A stretch of DNA of 43,266 bases, taken from Baaleninema simplex PCC 7105 (GTDB lineage Bacteria; Cyanobacteriota; Cyanobacteriia; Cyanobacteriales; Geitlerinemataceae). The translations under genes and the position numbers were made by a program. Below, piece by piece: positions 18,535-27,498 of this stretch. Within the stretch, counting starts at the first letter, position 1; every line of letters starts with the position of its first letter. The notes under the pieces are model-generated. The model did not search any database. It saw nothing but the letters and a program-made list of their open reading frames with translations, and was not told the origin of the DNA. Location of the stretch: contig NZ_KB235958.1 of NCBI RefSeq assembly GCF_000332355.1, positions 160,245 through 203,510 of the forward strand, in the 5' to 3' direction.

Positions 18535-19452
18535 TTATTGGAACGCGGCCAGGGTGGCTGATAGTCCTGCTTCTAAAGAAGTTTTAGGATGCCATCCATA
18601 CAATTCTCGTGCTTTCTGGTTTGACAAAACATTTACTTTAACATCGCCTGGGCGATCGGGTATAAATTCTTTTTTTATAGTCTTTCCTGATAATTTTTCA
18701 AGCTCCCGAACGATTTCCAGAATAGAATAGCCTTCCTGAGAAGAAATATTCACCAATGAAGACCCTGGCTGCTGAGAGGCTAATAACATTGCTTCAATAA
18801 CATCGTCAATATAAATATAGTCTCGAACAGCATCTCCAGCTCCATAGATTTGCAAGGTACGATCGTACAATAAGCAGCCAATAGCGACAGCAACAATTCC
18901 TTGGACTCTCCAAGAGTGCTGACCCGGACCAAAAGGATTGGAAATTCTAAGAATATTTACATCTAAGGGAGTCGTTCGGGCATAAAAGTTTAGATAATTT
19001 TCGATGGTTAACTTACTTTGACCGTAAGCAGATTTGGGCATTAAGGGATGATCTTCAGAAATCGGAATTGTTAGAGGTTCTCCATAAACAGTTCCTCCCG
19101 ATGAGGCATATACGATTTTTTTGACGTTATTAGCGATGCAAATTTCTGCCAATCGAATAGTTGGCAATAAATTTGATAAAACATCATAAACACTACTTTT
19201 TAAAGTGCGGCTTGGAAAGGTTGTAGAAATTAAATGAAAAACTGTATTTACTCCTTGTAAAGCTTCTGATAATGCTACATCATCTAAAAAGTCTCCATAA
19301 ATAATTTTTACATCATCCAAAATATCTTGAATTCGACCGATAGAGGAAGTTGGACGAGTGAATATTTTAGGTTTTATGCCTTTTTTGACTAAGGCTCTTG
19401 CTAAGTTTCCTCCAATAAAACCAGCACCGCCTAAAATTAAAGTCTCGTTCAT
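18535..19452 (-). CDS. NAD-dependent sugar epimerase/dehydratase (GalE-like SDR)
   Basis: 305 residues from the ATG at 19450-19452. An extended short-chain dehydrogenase acting on nucleotide sugars: Rossmann motif GGAGFIGG at residues 8-15, Ser118 in ASSGGTVYGEP, and the catalytic pair Tyr143-x-x-x-Lys147 in SAYGQSK. RISNPFGPGQ and YIYIDDVIEAM follow, as in UDP-glucose 4-epimerases. A frame extension to an ATG at 19500 would add 16 residues ahead of the Rossmann strand and is less likely. Base composition is AT-rich compared with the genes at 2000-17500. It sits in the minus-strand glycan run and probably supplies a precursor sugar to the neighbouring transferases. Exact substrate not determinable. 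Confidence 0.88.
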   Translation of the reverse strand: MNETLILGGAGFIGGNLARALVKKGIKPKIFTRPTSSIGRIQDILDDVKIIYGDFLDDVALSEALQGVNTVFHLISTTFPSRTLKSSVYDVLSNLLPTIRLAEICIANNVKKIVYASSGGTVYGEPLTIPISEDHPLMPKSAYGQSKLTIENYLNFYARTTPLDVNILRISNPFGPGQHSWRVQGIVAVAIGCLLYDRTLQIYGAGDAVRDYIYIDDVIEAMLLASQQPGSSLVNISSQEGYSILEIVRELEKLSGKTIKKEFIPDRPGDVKVNVLSNQKARELYGWHPKTSLEAGLSATLAAFQ

Positions 19453-19544
19453 GTTGACTGACTCAGGTATATTGCGATCGCTTTGCTTGATTCTCGCCAT
19501 CCTCGAATTCCCAAGCCACTAACAAAGCTCCCTAGTTTCATGCT

Positions 19545-22061
19545 CTAGATTTCCGTTCGTAAGGTTGGCGTGGCAGCAGCATCTTTGCGGAACCAAACAC
19601 CAGTGTAATCGATCGGCTGTAGGTTAAACTGCACGTGCCACTGAGTTTGTAAATCCTCGATCGCCTTACGGCAGCCTTCCCAATGTCCATAGTCGTCGAT
19701 TTGAACTGCTCCTCCGGAAATTACGCGATCGTAGAGATGTTGGAAAATATCGATCGTGGATTCGTACCAGTCGCCATCGGCATGGAGTAAGGCAATTTCG
19801 CCAATTCGATCGCGAGTGGCGGGTAGAGTTTGGTTAAACAACCCTTTAACGGGGATAACAATATTTTCCACGCCAAGGGCGCGACAAACGACACTGAGGT
19901 TTTCCTCGATCGGCGCACCTAAAGTTCCTGCACCAAAACCTGTATCGTTGGCGGGTACGCCGTTGGCTCGATCGACCTCTGTGGGATCGGGCATTCCTTC
20001 AAATGTGTCGAAAGCATAAACTTGTCGCGGACGGCGACTATAACGTGCAATTGTCGCGGCGATTAAGGCAGCCGAACCGCCTTTACAAGTTCCGCACTCG
20101 ACAACGTTACCGGGTAAATCGGTGAGACAAATTTCTTTGGTCAGACGATAGAGGGACAGCAATCGTGCCTCACTGAGAAAGGTATAAGGTCGCACGACTT
20201 GCAGCCAGTTTTGAAACTCTTCTAGTCCATCAGCGATCGTGCCATCGGATACACCGCTGACGGTGAAGCTTTGTAGGTGTGACGGCAAGGTCCAATTGAC
20301 TCTAGGATCGGGCAGGTGGCGCACCGGCTGTACGCACCCTCGCCAAGCAATACCCATAATTTGCATGGTTTGGTAGACAAGCGTGTTCCAACCCTGTTGG
20401 CGCAGGTATGCTAACCCTTCAGCGACATCGGGCGAAGCCAAATCGTGAAAGACGATCGCGGCATCGGCGGCGGCGAGTTGGGCGCAAACTTTGGCGTCTT
20501 GTAGGGGGCCGGGGCGTTCGTGGTTGCCATCGATGAAAATGAGCGACCACGGTTGTTGTTTTTGGCGGGCGAGTTCCTGCACGGCTTGGGGACTATACCC
20601 TGGAACGAGATTCACGCGATCGCGCACGCACGCCGCTGTTAGCGAATCGGACACAGTTTGATAGATTTCCGGTTTTTCTAATAACGGATCGACGACATCG
20701 AGGTGTACGCCAGCTAATGCTAGGTGACAGGCTGACCAACCCATCCAACAGCCAATTTCGAGGGTGGGCTGTCCTTTGAATTTTAGGGCGATGTTATAGA
20801 GTAGGTGTGCTTCGTCACGGCTGAGGAAGCCGACGTTGGGGCTGCGGCGATCGACATACCAGTTGTGAGGAATCTCTTTACGCAGGTAAGGCCAGGCGAT
20901 CGGGGCTGTATTCCCTACAGCTAGATTGGGGAAGTAGGGATCGGCATTGACTAAGGTTAATCCTGGCGAGATATAGTCGCGATCGCCCCATTTGAGTTTC
21001 CATCCCTTTTCGATCGCACGTTGCGAAGCCTCTGGCTTTTGTGCGTCTCGAAGGAGTTGACCCAAGCGAAGATAAGCATCCGCTTCATAGGGATTGTTCT
21101 GAATAGTGGTATAGAGTTGTGTAACGACTTCAGAGGTCGATCGATCGTTTTTGGACTTGTTTCGATTTTGCATATTGTTTTGTGAAGTGACGGAAACTTT
21201 ACTAAAAATCATTTCTTCTGTGTAAGCATCTGCTTCGATATTTCTTTGAATTTCGAGTGGATGTCGTAAAGGAAATTTCATTTCCTGAACTAGTAAATTT
21301 TCAAATGGACTGTCAGACTTTGTATGGGTTGCGTGTTCGCCAAAGCCAATATTAGACACTAGATTAACTTCGGGCAAAACAATCAATCCATTTTGCTGCC
21401 AACAAGCCAATAGCCAAGCATAGTCCCAAGTGTCAAATCCTTGATAGGACATCTGAAAAATATGAGACCAGTATTGTGCAACTTTTGGATGCTGTAATTG
21501 TCGCTCTAGCCAGCCTGATATTTTAAGTTGAGGCCATTGACTCATGCTTAAATCGTAGTGTTGCCAAGCACGCCGCCAACTCGCCCATCCCCAGATATGG
21601 TTATATCGAGAAAAATAATATGAGTATGGTGTTCTTTGTTGTCCGAACTGGAAATTATCCCCAGAGATGGCCATGACTTTATTGTCATGACGATATTTTT
21701 CCAAAAGTTCTTCACAAAAACGAAAAAAACTCGGATGGGGTACACAGTCATCTTCTAAAACAATTGCTTCTTCAACTGTATCGAATACCCAATTTAATCC
21801 GCTAGCAACTCTTTTTCGGCAACCTAGATTAACGTCTGAATAGTTTTTTAAAACTTGGCAGTCCCAGTCTACGCGATCGACGATTTTTCTCGCGGCGACA
21901 CATCGATCGACTTCTCCAGTGCGATCGGGACGCGGTCCGTCGGCGATGACCAGCAATTGAGGAGGTTGAGCTTGTCGAATCGCCTCAAATACTCGTTCTG
22001 TTGTGTCTGGCCGATTAAAAATAATGAGAACGACTGGGGTTTTCAGTTGCCACTGGGTCAT
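19545..22061 (-). CDS. Three-domain protein: glycosyltransferase + two SAM methyltransferases (second TylF-like)
   Basis: 838 residues. Residues 1 to about 290 are a GT-A glycosyltransferase with VVLIIFNRPDTTERVFEAIR, VLEDDCVPHPSFF (acidic metal site) and WGWASWRRAW. A short TPR-like helix pair is at about 310-355 (EADAYLRLGQLLRDAQ). A class I methyltransferase begins near 428 (TLEIGCWMGWSACHL, LIFIDGNHERPG). A second methyltransferase of the TylF/MycF sugar O-methyltransferase type covers about 610-830 (VVECGTCKGGSAALIAA, LLHADGDWYEST, DDYGHWEGCRKA). The protein could add a sugar and O-methylate it. The nucleotide composition shifts near 21180, at the end of the transferase part, which is more AT-rich. 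The start is the ATG at 22059-22061. Confidence 0.87.
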   Translation of the reverse strand: MTQWQLKTPVVLIIFNRPDTTERVFEAIRQAQPPQLLVIADGPRPDRTGEVDRCVAARKIVDRVDWDCQVLKNYSDVNLGCRKRVASGLNWVFDTVEEAIVLEDDCVPHPSFFRFCEELLEKYRHDNKVMAISGDNFQFGQQRTPYSYYFSRYNHIWGWASWRRAWQHYDLSMSQWPQLKISGWLERQLQHPKVAQYWSHIFQMSYQGFDTWDYAWLLACWQQNGLIVLPEVNLVSNIGFGEHATHTKSDSPFENLLVQEMKFPLRHPLEIQRNIEADAYTEEMIFSKVSVTSQNNMQNRNKSKNDRSTSEVVTQLYTTIQNNPYEADAYLRLGQLLRDAQKPEASQRAIEKGWKLKWGDRDYISPGLTLVNADPYFPNLAVGNTAPIAWPYLRKEIPHNWYVDRRSPNVGFLSRDEAHLLYNIALKFKGQPTLEIGCWMGWSACHLALAGVHLDVVDPLLEKPEIYQTVSDSLTAACVRDRVNLVPGYSPQAVQELARQKQQPWSLIFIDGNHERPGPLQDAKVCAQLAAADAAIVFHDLASPDVAEGLAYLRQQGWNTLVYQTMQIMGIAWRGCVQPVRHLPDPRVNWTLPSHLQSFTVSGVSDGTIADGLEEFQNWLQVVRPYTFLSEARLLSLYRLTKEICLTDLPGNVVECGTCKGGSAALIAATIARYSRRPRQVYAFDTFEGMPDPTEVDRANGVPANDTGFGAGTLGAPIEENLSVVCRALGVENIVIPVKGLFNQTLPATRDRIGEIALLHADGDWYESTIDIFQHLYDRVISGGAVQIDDYGHWEGCRKAIEDLQTQWHVQFNLQPIDYTGVWFRKDAAATPTLRTEI

Positions 22062-22213
22062 CAGATAGCCTGGATCTCGCTCAATAGGGCAGGCAGAAAT
22101 TTAGCCAACTATAGTCTGACATCGTATCATAGGAAGGGACGATATCTATGAAAAGCGAGTTCCCCAATTTTTACGATTCCTGAAATACTACTTTGTTTAT
22201 GCCAGTGTCGGAC

Positions 22214-24610
22214 TTATTTTGTTCTCAAGCGTTCTGCATATTGATAAGCTTTTCGAGCTGCATCTAACTTCCCTTGTTCGTTTAAGATATCTCCAAGCTG
22301 ACGGTATAACTGGGAAGAAGTCGGTTGTTTTTTGATTTGTTCGTAGTAACGAGATAAATCCAACAAAGTCTGTACGGTTGATTGTTGATTTTGAAGTTGT
22401 GCTTGATGAACAACCAGCAGAGGAAGCTCCGTTTTGTCAATCTTTAATTGATTCAACCCATAAAAAAGCATTTCCGATGCTTGCAAATTGTTATTTACAG
22501 ATTGAACAGTCTGGAGAAGTTTAACGATTACTGTTCGCTTCATCAGAACAAAAGAGAGCAGAACAAAGGGATCGATCAGTTCTGGTAATATTTGGATAGC
22601 TTGATGGTAATTATCGTGGGTAGAGGAGTGAGTGAAAAGTTTCTGGTTAATTGTGTTATTTGGTGACTGAATCCATCCAGCCGACCAAACACCATCCCAA
22701 TCTTTCTCGCAATCTTCGGTTAGGCGATCGATCGCATAGGAGATAAATGATTCGTTATATTGAATCCCTTCATGTGCAATCAGGATGTAATCTTCTTGAG
22801 TTTTGTTAAGAAGATAAATGAGAGACTGAAAACCATTATTTATATGTTTGTTCGCTGTAAGAAATACCTGAGATACTAAAGAACGATGCCGCGAGCAAGT
22901 TTGCCATTTGGGTAAATCTTGCTCTGTTTTTTTATTTCTAGATTCTTTGACATGAATAAGACCGACAGGAATTTCTTGCGATAAAAAAGAACCGATTTTA
23001 ACAGCATTTCGCTGTTCTCGAACTCTTTCGATTTCCTCTTTTAAAAAATTTTCTTCGTCAGTGAGAGATAAACTGTTGATTTCAGTTGGAGGCATTTCAT
23101 AAAGGGAGGTTCCGTCTAAAATATGATTACAAATTCGATCGAGTGTTTGATCGATACCAGGCTTTAAATCTTCAAAGCTTGTAATCCGAATATCAAGATA
23201 GTGACGGTTCTTGACCCCAAAAGATTTGAATTTCTGTGAAAATCTAAAGAAATAGGTATGTGTGAAACGATAAAGTTTTTGGAAATCTTCAACTTGCAAT
23301 TGAGCGGAAGGACTAAGTAATCGATCGATAACCAACCGTAAATTTTCTTTGTCAAGCTTATCTTGATGAAGAACGTGAGATAATGCCTGGCGATAAGTTG
23401 AATTTTCAAAAACGACTGTTGGGATACCCCGAGCTACAGCTTCAATAGAAACCGTGCTAAAAAACACCATAGCTGCGTCAGTATTGGCCAGTAACGCATA
23501 GGAAGTTAATTGTTCAGATGGCATCACAATCCGAACGTTGCTCGGAATTGTCAGAGATTGCTGGTAAGCTCGAACCAAAAAATCTGTTTCAGGCTTACTA
23601 CCTCCGAGACCTCCGATATGAGGATGATGACGAATAACTAGATACTCATCGCGATCTGAAAAAATTTCAATAATTCTTTTCAATACTTCGATTTGATTGC
23701 TGAGTCCCTGATAATCTTTAGACAGAGCTAATTCATCTTCACTAGTGGTGAAAATCGAAAAGATTTTGGCTTCGGATGGAATTCGTAACTGATGGCGAAC
23801 TTTTGAGTAATCTGTTTGATAGGTATAGAAAGGGTTCCAGTTCGTATTTTTTCCAGCTTCTCGTTGATGAAAGTAGCTACGAACTTGTTCGATTTCACTT
23901 TTCCGTAAGGGAACGTGCTTCCATGCTTGAGTATAGTGAATGAGCGGTTTAGTCTCAGAACACGTCGCATTTTGACGAAAACTGAAACTATCGTCAATAG
24001 AACCTCGTTCGTGGGTCAAGACTTCCAGACCCCGAGAACGTCCAAGTTCAAAGGCTACTCGATAGGGAGCCATCCGGCCGTTAAAATGAACGATACGATC
24101 TGGCTGAAACCAGTCCAGTATCCGAGACAATGCTTTATAGGTTACGACACCATCAATTAGATATCGTCGATGAACTTCCCGAACGTCGGAACGCTGCAAT
24201 CCTTTTGCAGTGATTCTAAAATAGGTATAAATTGATGATGTAACCCATTCACCAATTGGTAAGTTTTGATAGCGGGCATTAGCATAGTCATCTGGAGCGA
24301 CTGTTTCAACCCATTGCTTAGCTTGTTCTCTGTCGTCAGACTGAATAAACTGGCGAAGTTGAACTTGAGGAATTTGAAAAGCAGAAAATAACTGCTGACT
24401 TGCCTTGGCACAGGATTGGCAAACATGATTTTCTGCCTGAGTTGGAACATCACGCAGAATAGTGCAGTCTGCATAAAGACCGTCACAGAGAACTGCTAAG
24501 GCTTGGCAACCACGCAACTCAAGTGCTTTAGCAAGAATAGCATCGACTTGGTTGTGAATTCCCCACTGTCCGTAGGGTGCAGAGAACAAGATTTTGGGTT
24601 GGGATGTCAT
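22214..24610 (-). CDS. KpsC/capsule-type glycosyltransferase-like protein with C-terminal TPR
   Basis: 798 residues. The N-terminal ~480 residues resemble the capsule polysaccharide (Kps/Wcb) GT-B-like family: ILFSAPYGQWGIHNQVDAILAKAL, a CxxC patch (HVCQSCAKAS), RIVHFNGRMAPYRVAFELGRSRG, LVIRHHPHIGG, and NTDAAMVFFSTVSIEAVARGIPTVVF as the nucleotide-binding end. The middle part (about 540-760) has YILIAHEGIQYNESFISYAIDRL, which looks like a decayed or divergent GT2-type domain. The last 40 residues are a TPR helix pair (YRQLGDILNEQGKLDAARKAY). ATG at 24608-24610 is preferred to a TTG one codon upstream. A role in surface polysaccharide assembly is inferred from family and neighbours. Confidence 0.8.
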   Translation of the reverse strand: MTSQPKILFSAPYGQWGIHNQVDAILAKALELRGCQALAVLCDGLYADCTILRDVPTQAENHVCQSCAKASQQLFSAFQIPQVQLRQFIQSDDREQAKQWVETVAPDDYANARYQNLPIGEWVTSSIYTYFRITAKGLQRSDVREVHRRYLIDGVVTYKALSRILDWFQPDRIVHFNGRMAPYRVAFELGRSRGLEVLTHERGSIDDSFSFRQNATCSETKPLIHYTQAWKHVPLRKSEIEQVRSYFHQREAGKNTNWNPFYTYQTDYSKVRHQLRIPSEAKIFSIFTTSEDELALSKDYQGLSNQIEVLKRIIEIFSDRDEYLVIRHHPHIGGLGGSKPETDFLVRAYQQSLTIPSNVRIVMPSEQLTSYALLANTDAAMVFFSTVSIEAVARGIPTVVFENSTYRQALSHVLHQDKLDKENLRLVIDRLLSPSAQLQVEDFQKLYRFTHTYFFRFSQKFKSFGVKNRHYLDIRITSFEDLKPGIDQTLDRICNHILDGTSLYEMPPTEINSLSLTDEENFLKEEIERVREQRNAVKIGSFLSQEIPVGLIHVKESRNKKTEQDLPKWQTCSRHRSLVSQVFLTANKHINNGFQSLIYLLNKTQEDYILIAHEGIQYNESFISYAIDRLTEDCEKDWDGVWSAGWIQSPNNTINQKLFTHSSTHDNYHQAIQILPELIDPFVLLSFVLMKRTVIVKLLQTVQSVNNNLQASEMLFYGLNQLKIDKTELPLLVVHQAQLQNQQSTVQTLLDLSRYYEQIKKQPTSSQLYRQLGDILNEQGKLDAARKAYQYAERLRTK

Positions 24611-24617
24611 CAACTTA

Positions 24618-24651
24618 AATGAGTGTATTCAAAAAATGAGTGTATTCAAAA
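24618..24651. repeat. Perfect 17-bp tandem duplication
   Basis: AATGAGTGTATTCAAAA occurs twice in a row, at 24618-24634 and 24635-24651. It covers the stop codon of the sulfotransferase and the leader of the next gene on the minus strand, so it lengthens the spacing between them. Confidence 0.95.
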
Positions 24652-25500
24652 GGACATCACCTTGCAAGATAAATCGTGTTTTTGATAGGCAAAAAGTTTG
24701 AATATAAAATCGCATTGGTTTTCGATCGCCCGAATTTCTTCATCTGTTAATATTTTGCGGTAATGACCAATGTGAGATGCAGAAATGCTTTTTCCATACA
24801 AAGGGCTAAACCAAGCATCTAAGTTATCTTGTTGACCAAACTCTGGTTTTCGTCGTTGCCAAATATTGTCTCGATCGAATCGATCGAACTTCAATCCTGT
24901 ATGCTTTTTGAGTTTGGCAACAATGGAGTCTGGATTAGTGACTAAAGACTCATATTGAACCCAGATCAGCTTTTCACGAAAGTCAACAGATTGAGATTGT
25001 TTGACTAAGCAAGGCAAGTAATAAGAACTATAAAGAGAAGACAACCTAATAATGTTTCGATTAAAGTTGGCAACCGATCTCTCTTTAATTGGAAGATCCT
25101 TCTTTCTTTCTGCCACTTTAATCATCGAAGCGATCGTATCTCTCGGATCTCGAACGATTAAAACAAATTTAGATTCAGGGACTAATTTATGAACGGTAGG
25201 AAATAGAGTGGCCATATATGGCCATCTTAAAATCAAATGTTCGGCGGCGGGATACTGCTGCTTGATATTGCTCAAAAAATTCAATATCCATGATGAATGA
25301 AACTGATGAAATTCATCAAAGCTCGCGAAATAATCAGCAGTTAGTTTAAAATTACGCTTTCCTTGATGGTAAGCCGAGACCAATTCGTGAAAGTAGGCGG
25401 CTCCCGCGAGAGGAGGGTTGACTGCCGAATCCAAGCTGAGAATACTTTCTAATAAGTGAGTCCCCGATCGAGCGCTACCGCCAATAAAAAAATAAGTCAT
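24646..25500 (-). CDS. Sulfotransferase family protein
   Basis: 284 residues, a typical PAPS-dependent sulfotransferase length. The 5'-phosphosulfate loop is FFIGGSARSGTHLLES near residues 4-18, and the 3'-phosphate site is LIVRDPRDTIASMI in the middle. Such enzymes are cytosolic and add sulfate to sugars or lipids. Placed between a capsule-type transferase and pseI, it most likely sulfates a sugar of the surface glycan, which would add negative charge. The start is the ATG at 25498-25500. Composition is AT-rich like its neighbours. Confidence 0.88.
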   Translation of the reverse strand: MTYFFIGGSARSGTHLLESILSLDSAVNPPLAGAAYFHELVSAYHQGKRNFKLTADYFASFDEFHQFHSSWILNFLSNIKQQYPAAEHLILRWPYMATLFPTVHKLVPESKFVLIVRDPRDTIASMIKVAERKKDLPIKERSVANFNRNIIRLSSLYSSYYLPCLVKQSQSVDFREKLIWVQYESLVTNPDSIVAKLKKHTGLKFDRFDRDNIWQRRKPEFGQQDNLDAWFSPLYGKSISASHIGHYRKILTDEEIRAIENQCDFIFKLFAYQKHDLSCKVMSF

Positions 25501-25536
25501 AACAAACTCAAATTCGATTAACCCAATTGGTATATA

Positions 25537-26586
25537 CTACAAAATTTCCCAGGTCAACGGAGTTCCTGCCTTGATGTTTACATTCACAAACTTACCTAAA
25601 AGTCGATCGTAATATTTTGGCGGCAATCCATAGCCGGGTCGTATGGCTCTCAAGTTCTCTGGAGTAAACACGTCACCGACTTTCATATCTTGCACGACAT
25701 AAAGGGAACGCCGAAACACTTTCGATTCTTCTTCAGCTTTAGTGGCTCCATACTGAACCTTCCCTAAAGCTTGCCAAGCGCGTTTGGATTCTATCACAAG
25801 TTGACGCATTTCCTCCGGTTCCATCGAGAAAGTGGAATCAACTCCGCCGTCAGCACGGGATAGGGTAAAGTGCTTCTCAATGACTCTGGCTCCGAGTGCT
25901 ACGCTGGCTACCGCAGCACCAACTCCCATCGTATGGTCGGAAAGACCTACCTGTACGTCAAAAAGTTCCCGGAGGTGGGGAATCGTGAGTAGGTTACTGT
26001 TTTCGGGTGTAGCCGGGTAGGTACTCGTACATTTGAGCAAGATGAGGTCTGTACAACCTGCCTCCCGAGCCGCACGAACCGTTTCATCGAGTTCGGCAAC
26101 CGTGGCCATTCCCGTTGAGATAATCATCGGTTTACCTGTACTGGCAACCTTGCGGATGAGGGGAATATCGGTGTTCTCGAACGAGGCGATTTTATAGCAG
26201 GGAACGTCTAACGATTCGAGAAAATCAACGGCGGTTGCATCGAATGGCGTACTAAAGGCAATCAGTCCCAATTCTCGGCATTTTTCAAAAATGGGTTCGT
26301 GCCATTCCCAAGGGGTATACGCTTGTTGATAGAGCTTGTGAAGCGATTGACCGTGCCAGAGCGAGTTGGGATCGTCGATAAAAAACTCGCCCTCCTCTAA
26401 ATCGAGGGTCATCGTGTCGGCGGTGTAGGTTTGGAGTTTGAGAGCATGAGCGCCCGCTTTGGCAGCGGCTTCGACAATTGCCAAGGCGCGATCGAGTGAC
26501 TGGTTGTGATTGCCAGACATTTCGGCAATAACCAAAGGGGGATGCTGCGGAGAAACAATGCGGTTCTGGATTTGGATGGGGTGCAT
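25537..26586 (-). CDS. pseI: Pseudaminic acid synthase
   Basis: 349 residues. A NeuB-family enzyme that condenses 2,4-diacetamido-2,4,6-trideoxy-L-altrose with phosphoenolpyruvate to give pseudaminic acid. The N-terminus PPLVIAEMSGNHNQSLDRAL is the PseI form of the family motif. KLQTYTADTMTLD, STPFDATAVDFL, ISTGMATVAELDE, LKCTSTYPATPEN and LSDHTMGVGAAVASVALGA build the TIM barrel. The last 65 residues form the SAF/antifreeze-like domain (RPGYGLPPKYYDRLLGK). The start is the ATG at 26584-26586. It is separated from the rest of the Pse genes by an unrelated endonuclease-like gene, and a decayed second copy of its 5' end lies at about 27390-27445. Confidence 0.93.
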   Translation of the reverse strand: MHPIQIQNRIVSPQHPPLVIAEMSGNHNQSLDRALAIVEAAAKAGAHALKLQTYTADTMTLDLEEGEFFIDDPNSLWHGQSLHKLYQQAYTPWEWHEPIFEKCRELGLIAFSTPFDATAVDFLESLDVPCYKIASFENTDIPLIRKVASTGKPMIISTGMATVAELDETVRAAREAGCTDLILLKCTSTYPATPENSNLLTIPHLRELFDVQVGLSDHTMGVGAAVASVALGARVIEKHFTLSRADGGVDSTFSMEPEEMRQLVIESKRAWQALGKVQYGATKAEEESKVFRRSLYVVQDMKVGDVFTPENLRAIRPGYGLPPKYYDRLLGKFVNVNIKAGTPLTWEIL

Positions 26587-26607
26587 ACAGCAGGCTTTTA
26601 TGGTAGT

Positions 26608-27216
26608 TTATGACACTAGCTTAACACTTTCCGAAAAAACATAATTAATGGCACTCATTAAATGATTTAATTCCTCTAATGTATAAAATCGGATGTTTTT
26701 CGTAAATACTTCACCTTGTAGTTTTCCAAATTCCCACAGTTTGCCATTGGAAACAATACCAAAAATTATTTGACAGGATAGGTTATCGTTCAATTTCTGT
26801 GCTGCCACTAACTCAGCCAAACATTGTCCCCAACCCTCATCAAAGTTATCTTTCTTGGCTTCCACTAAAATCAAATAGGGTTGTCCTAAAATAATTTTTC
26901 CTCTTGGGGAGCGTTGGGCAACAATATAGTCGGGGATACCCGATAAAGTTTCGTTGTATATCAATGGCTGATGGCTCCAAAGCTGTAATCGATCTTTATA
27001 TTTTATCCAAATCTCTTTTAGTATAGGAGAAATAATATTTTCACAGATTGCGTATTCTGAGTTAAAAACAACACCATCTTGAAGAGTGGTTTGGAGTCGG
27101 GACAGAAAAAAAGGCTCAGCTTCAAAGGATAAATTTTGAATAAAATTATCCTCTGTGTAAGTTAGCGAAAAATCATTCAATACAGATTCAATGTTCTTAT
27201 AGCTGTTGAATGACAT
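26608..27216 (-). CDS. PD-(D/E)XK nuclease-like hypothetical protein
   Basis: 202 residues of a family frequent in cyanobacteria. The core SGIPDYIVAQRSP followed by LILVEAKKDNFDEGWGQCLAEL fits the PD-(D/E)XK fold: Asp in PDY, then Glu-x-Lys in VEAKK, and Gln in the next helix. The C-terminal part (IIFGIVSNGKLWEFGKL) is also typical of type I restriction-like endonuclease fragments. It is the most AT-rich gene of the region and has no obvious part in glycan synthesis. It sits between pseI and a decayed pseI 5' end, which suggests it arrived by insertion. DNA cleavage activity is inferred only. The start is the ATG at 27214-27216. Confidence 0.8.
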   Translation of the reverse strand: MSFNSYKNIESVLNDFSLTYTEDNFIQNLSFEAEPFFLSRLQTTLQDGVVFNSEYAICENIISPILKEIWIKYKDRLQLWSHQPLIYNETLSGIPDYIVAQRSPRGKIILGQPYLILVEAKKDNFDEGWGQCLAELVAAQKLNDNLSCQIIFGIVSNGKLWEFGKLQGEVFTKNIRFYTLEELNHLMSAINYVFSESVKLVS

Positions 27217-27364
27217 TATATTCTCCTAGATGTTTTTTATAGATGCTTTTAGGTGTCGTTTTTTAAATAGAAATCTCGATTCATAGATGCTTCTGTATTG
27301 TATTTTTTCTAGCTGAAGATAGCAGTGTGAATTTAGGAGCCAGAAAGGGTGAAGATATGGTTGA

Positions 27365-27445
27365 AAGATATGCTTGAGTAGAACCTTCGACAAAGTGATT
27401 GGTTGTGATTTCCCGACATCTCAGTAATGATATAGGGGGATAGTC
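27365..27445 (-). pseudogene. Remnant of a pseI 5' end
   Basis: On the minus strand one frame reads S-P-Y-I-I-T-E-M-S-G-N-H-N-Q-S-L-C-R, matching the PPLVIAEMSGNHNQSLDRA motif of the intact pseI at 26586. At DNA level, 27393-27442 aligns base by base with 26499-26548 with roughly a dozen mismatches. Similarity fades on both sides and no start codon or further PseI sequence is present. The surrounding 27217-27498 has no other recognisable gene. Confidence 0.75.
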
Positions 27446-27498
27446 AGCCCCAACAGGCCGGTCGGAAATTCTCAAAGTCATTTGTCAAATTTCACATA

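Noticed and set aside
27281-27481. 66-codon minus-strand frame between GNAT and the endonuclease-like gene
   Set aside because: It reads the decayed pseI copy in the wrong frame; the correct frame is interrupted.
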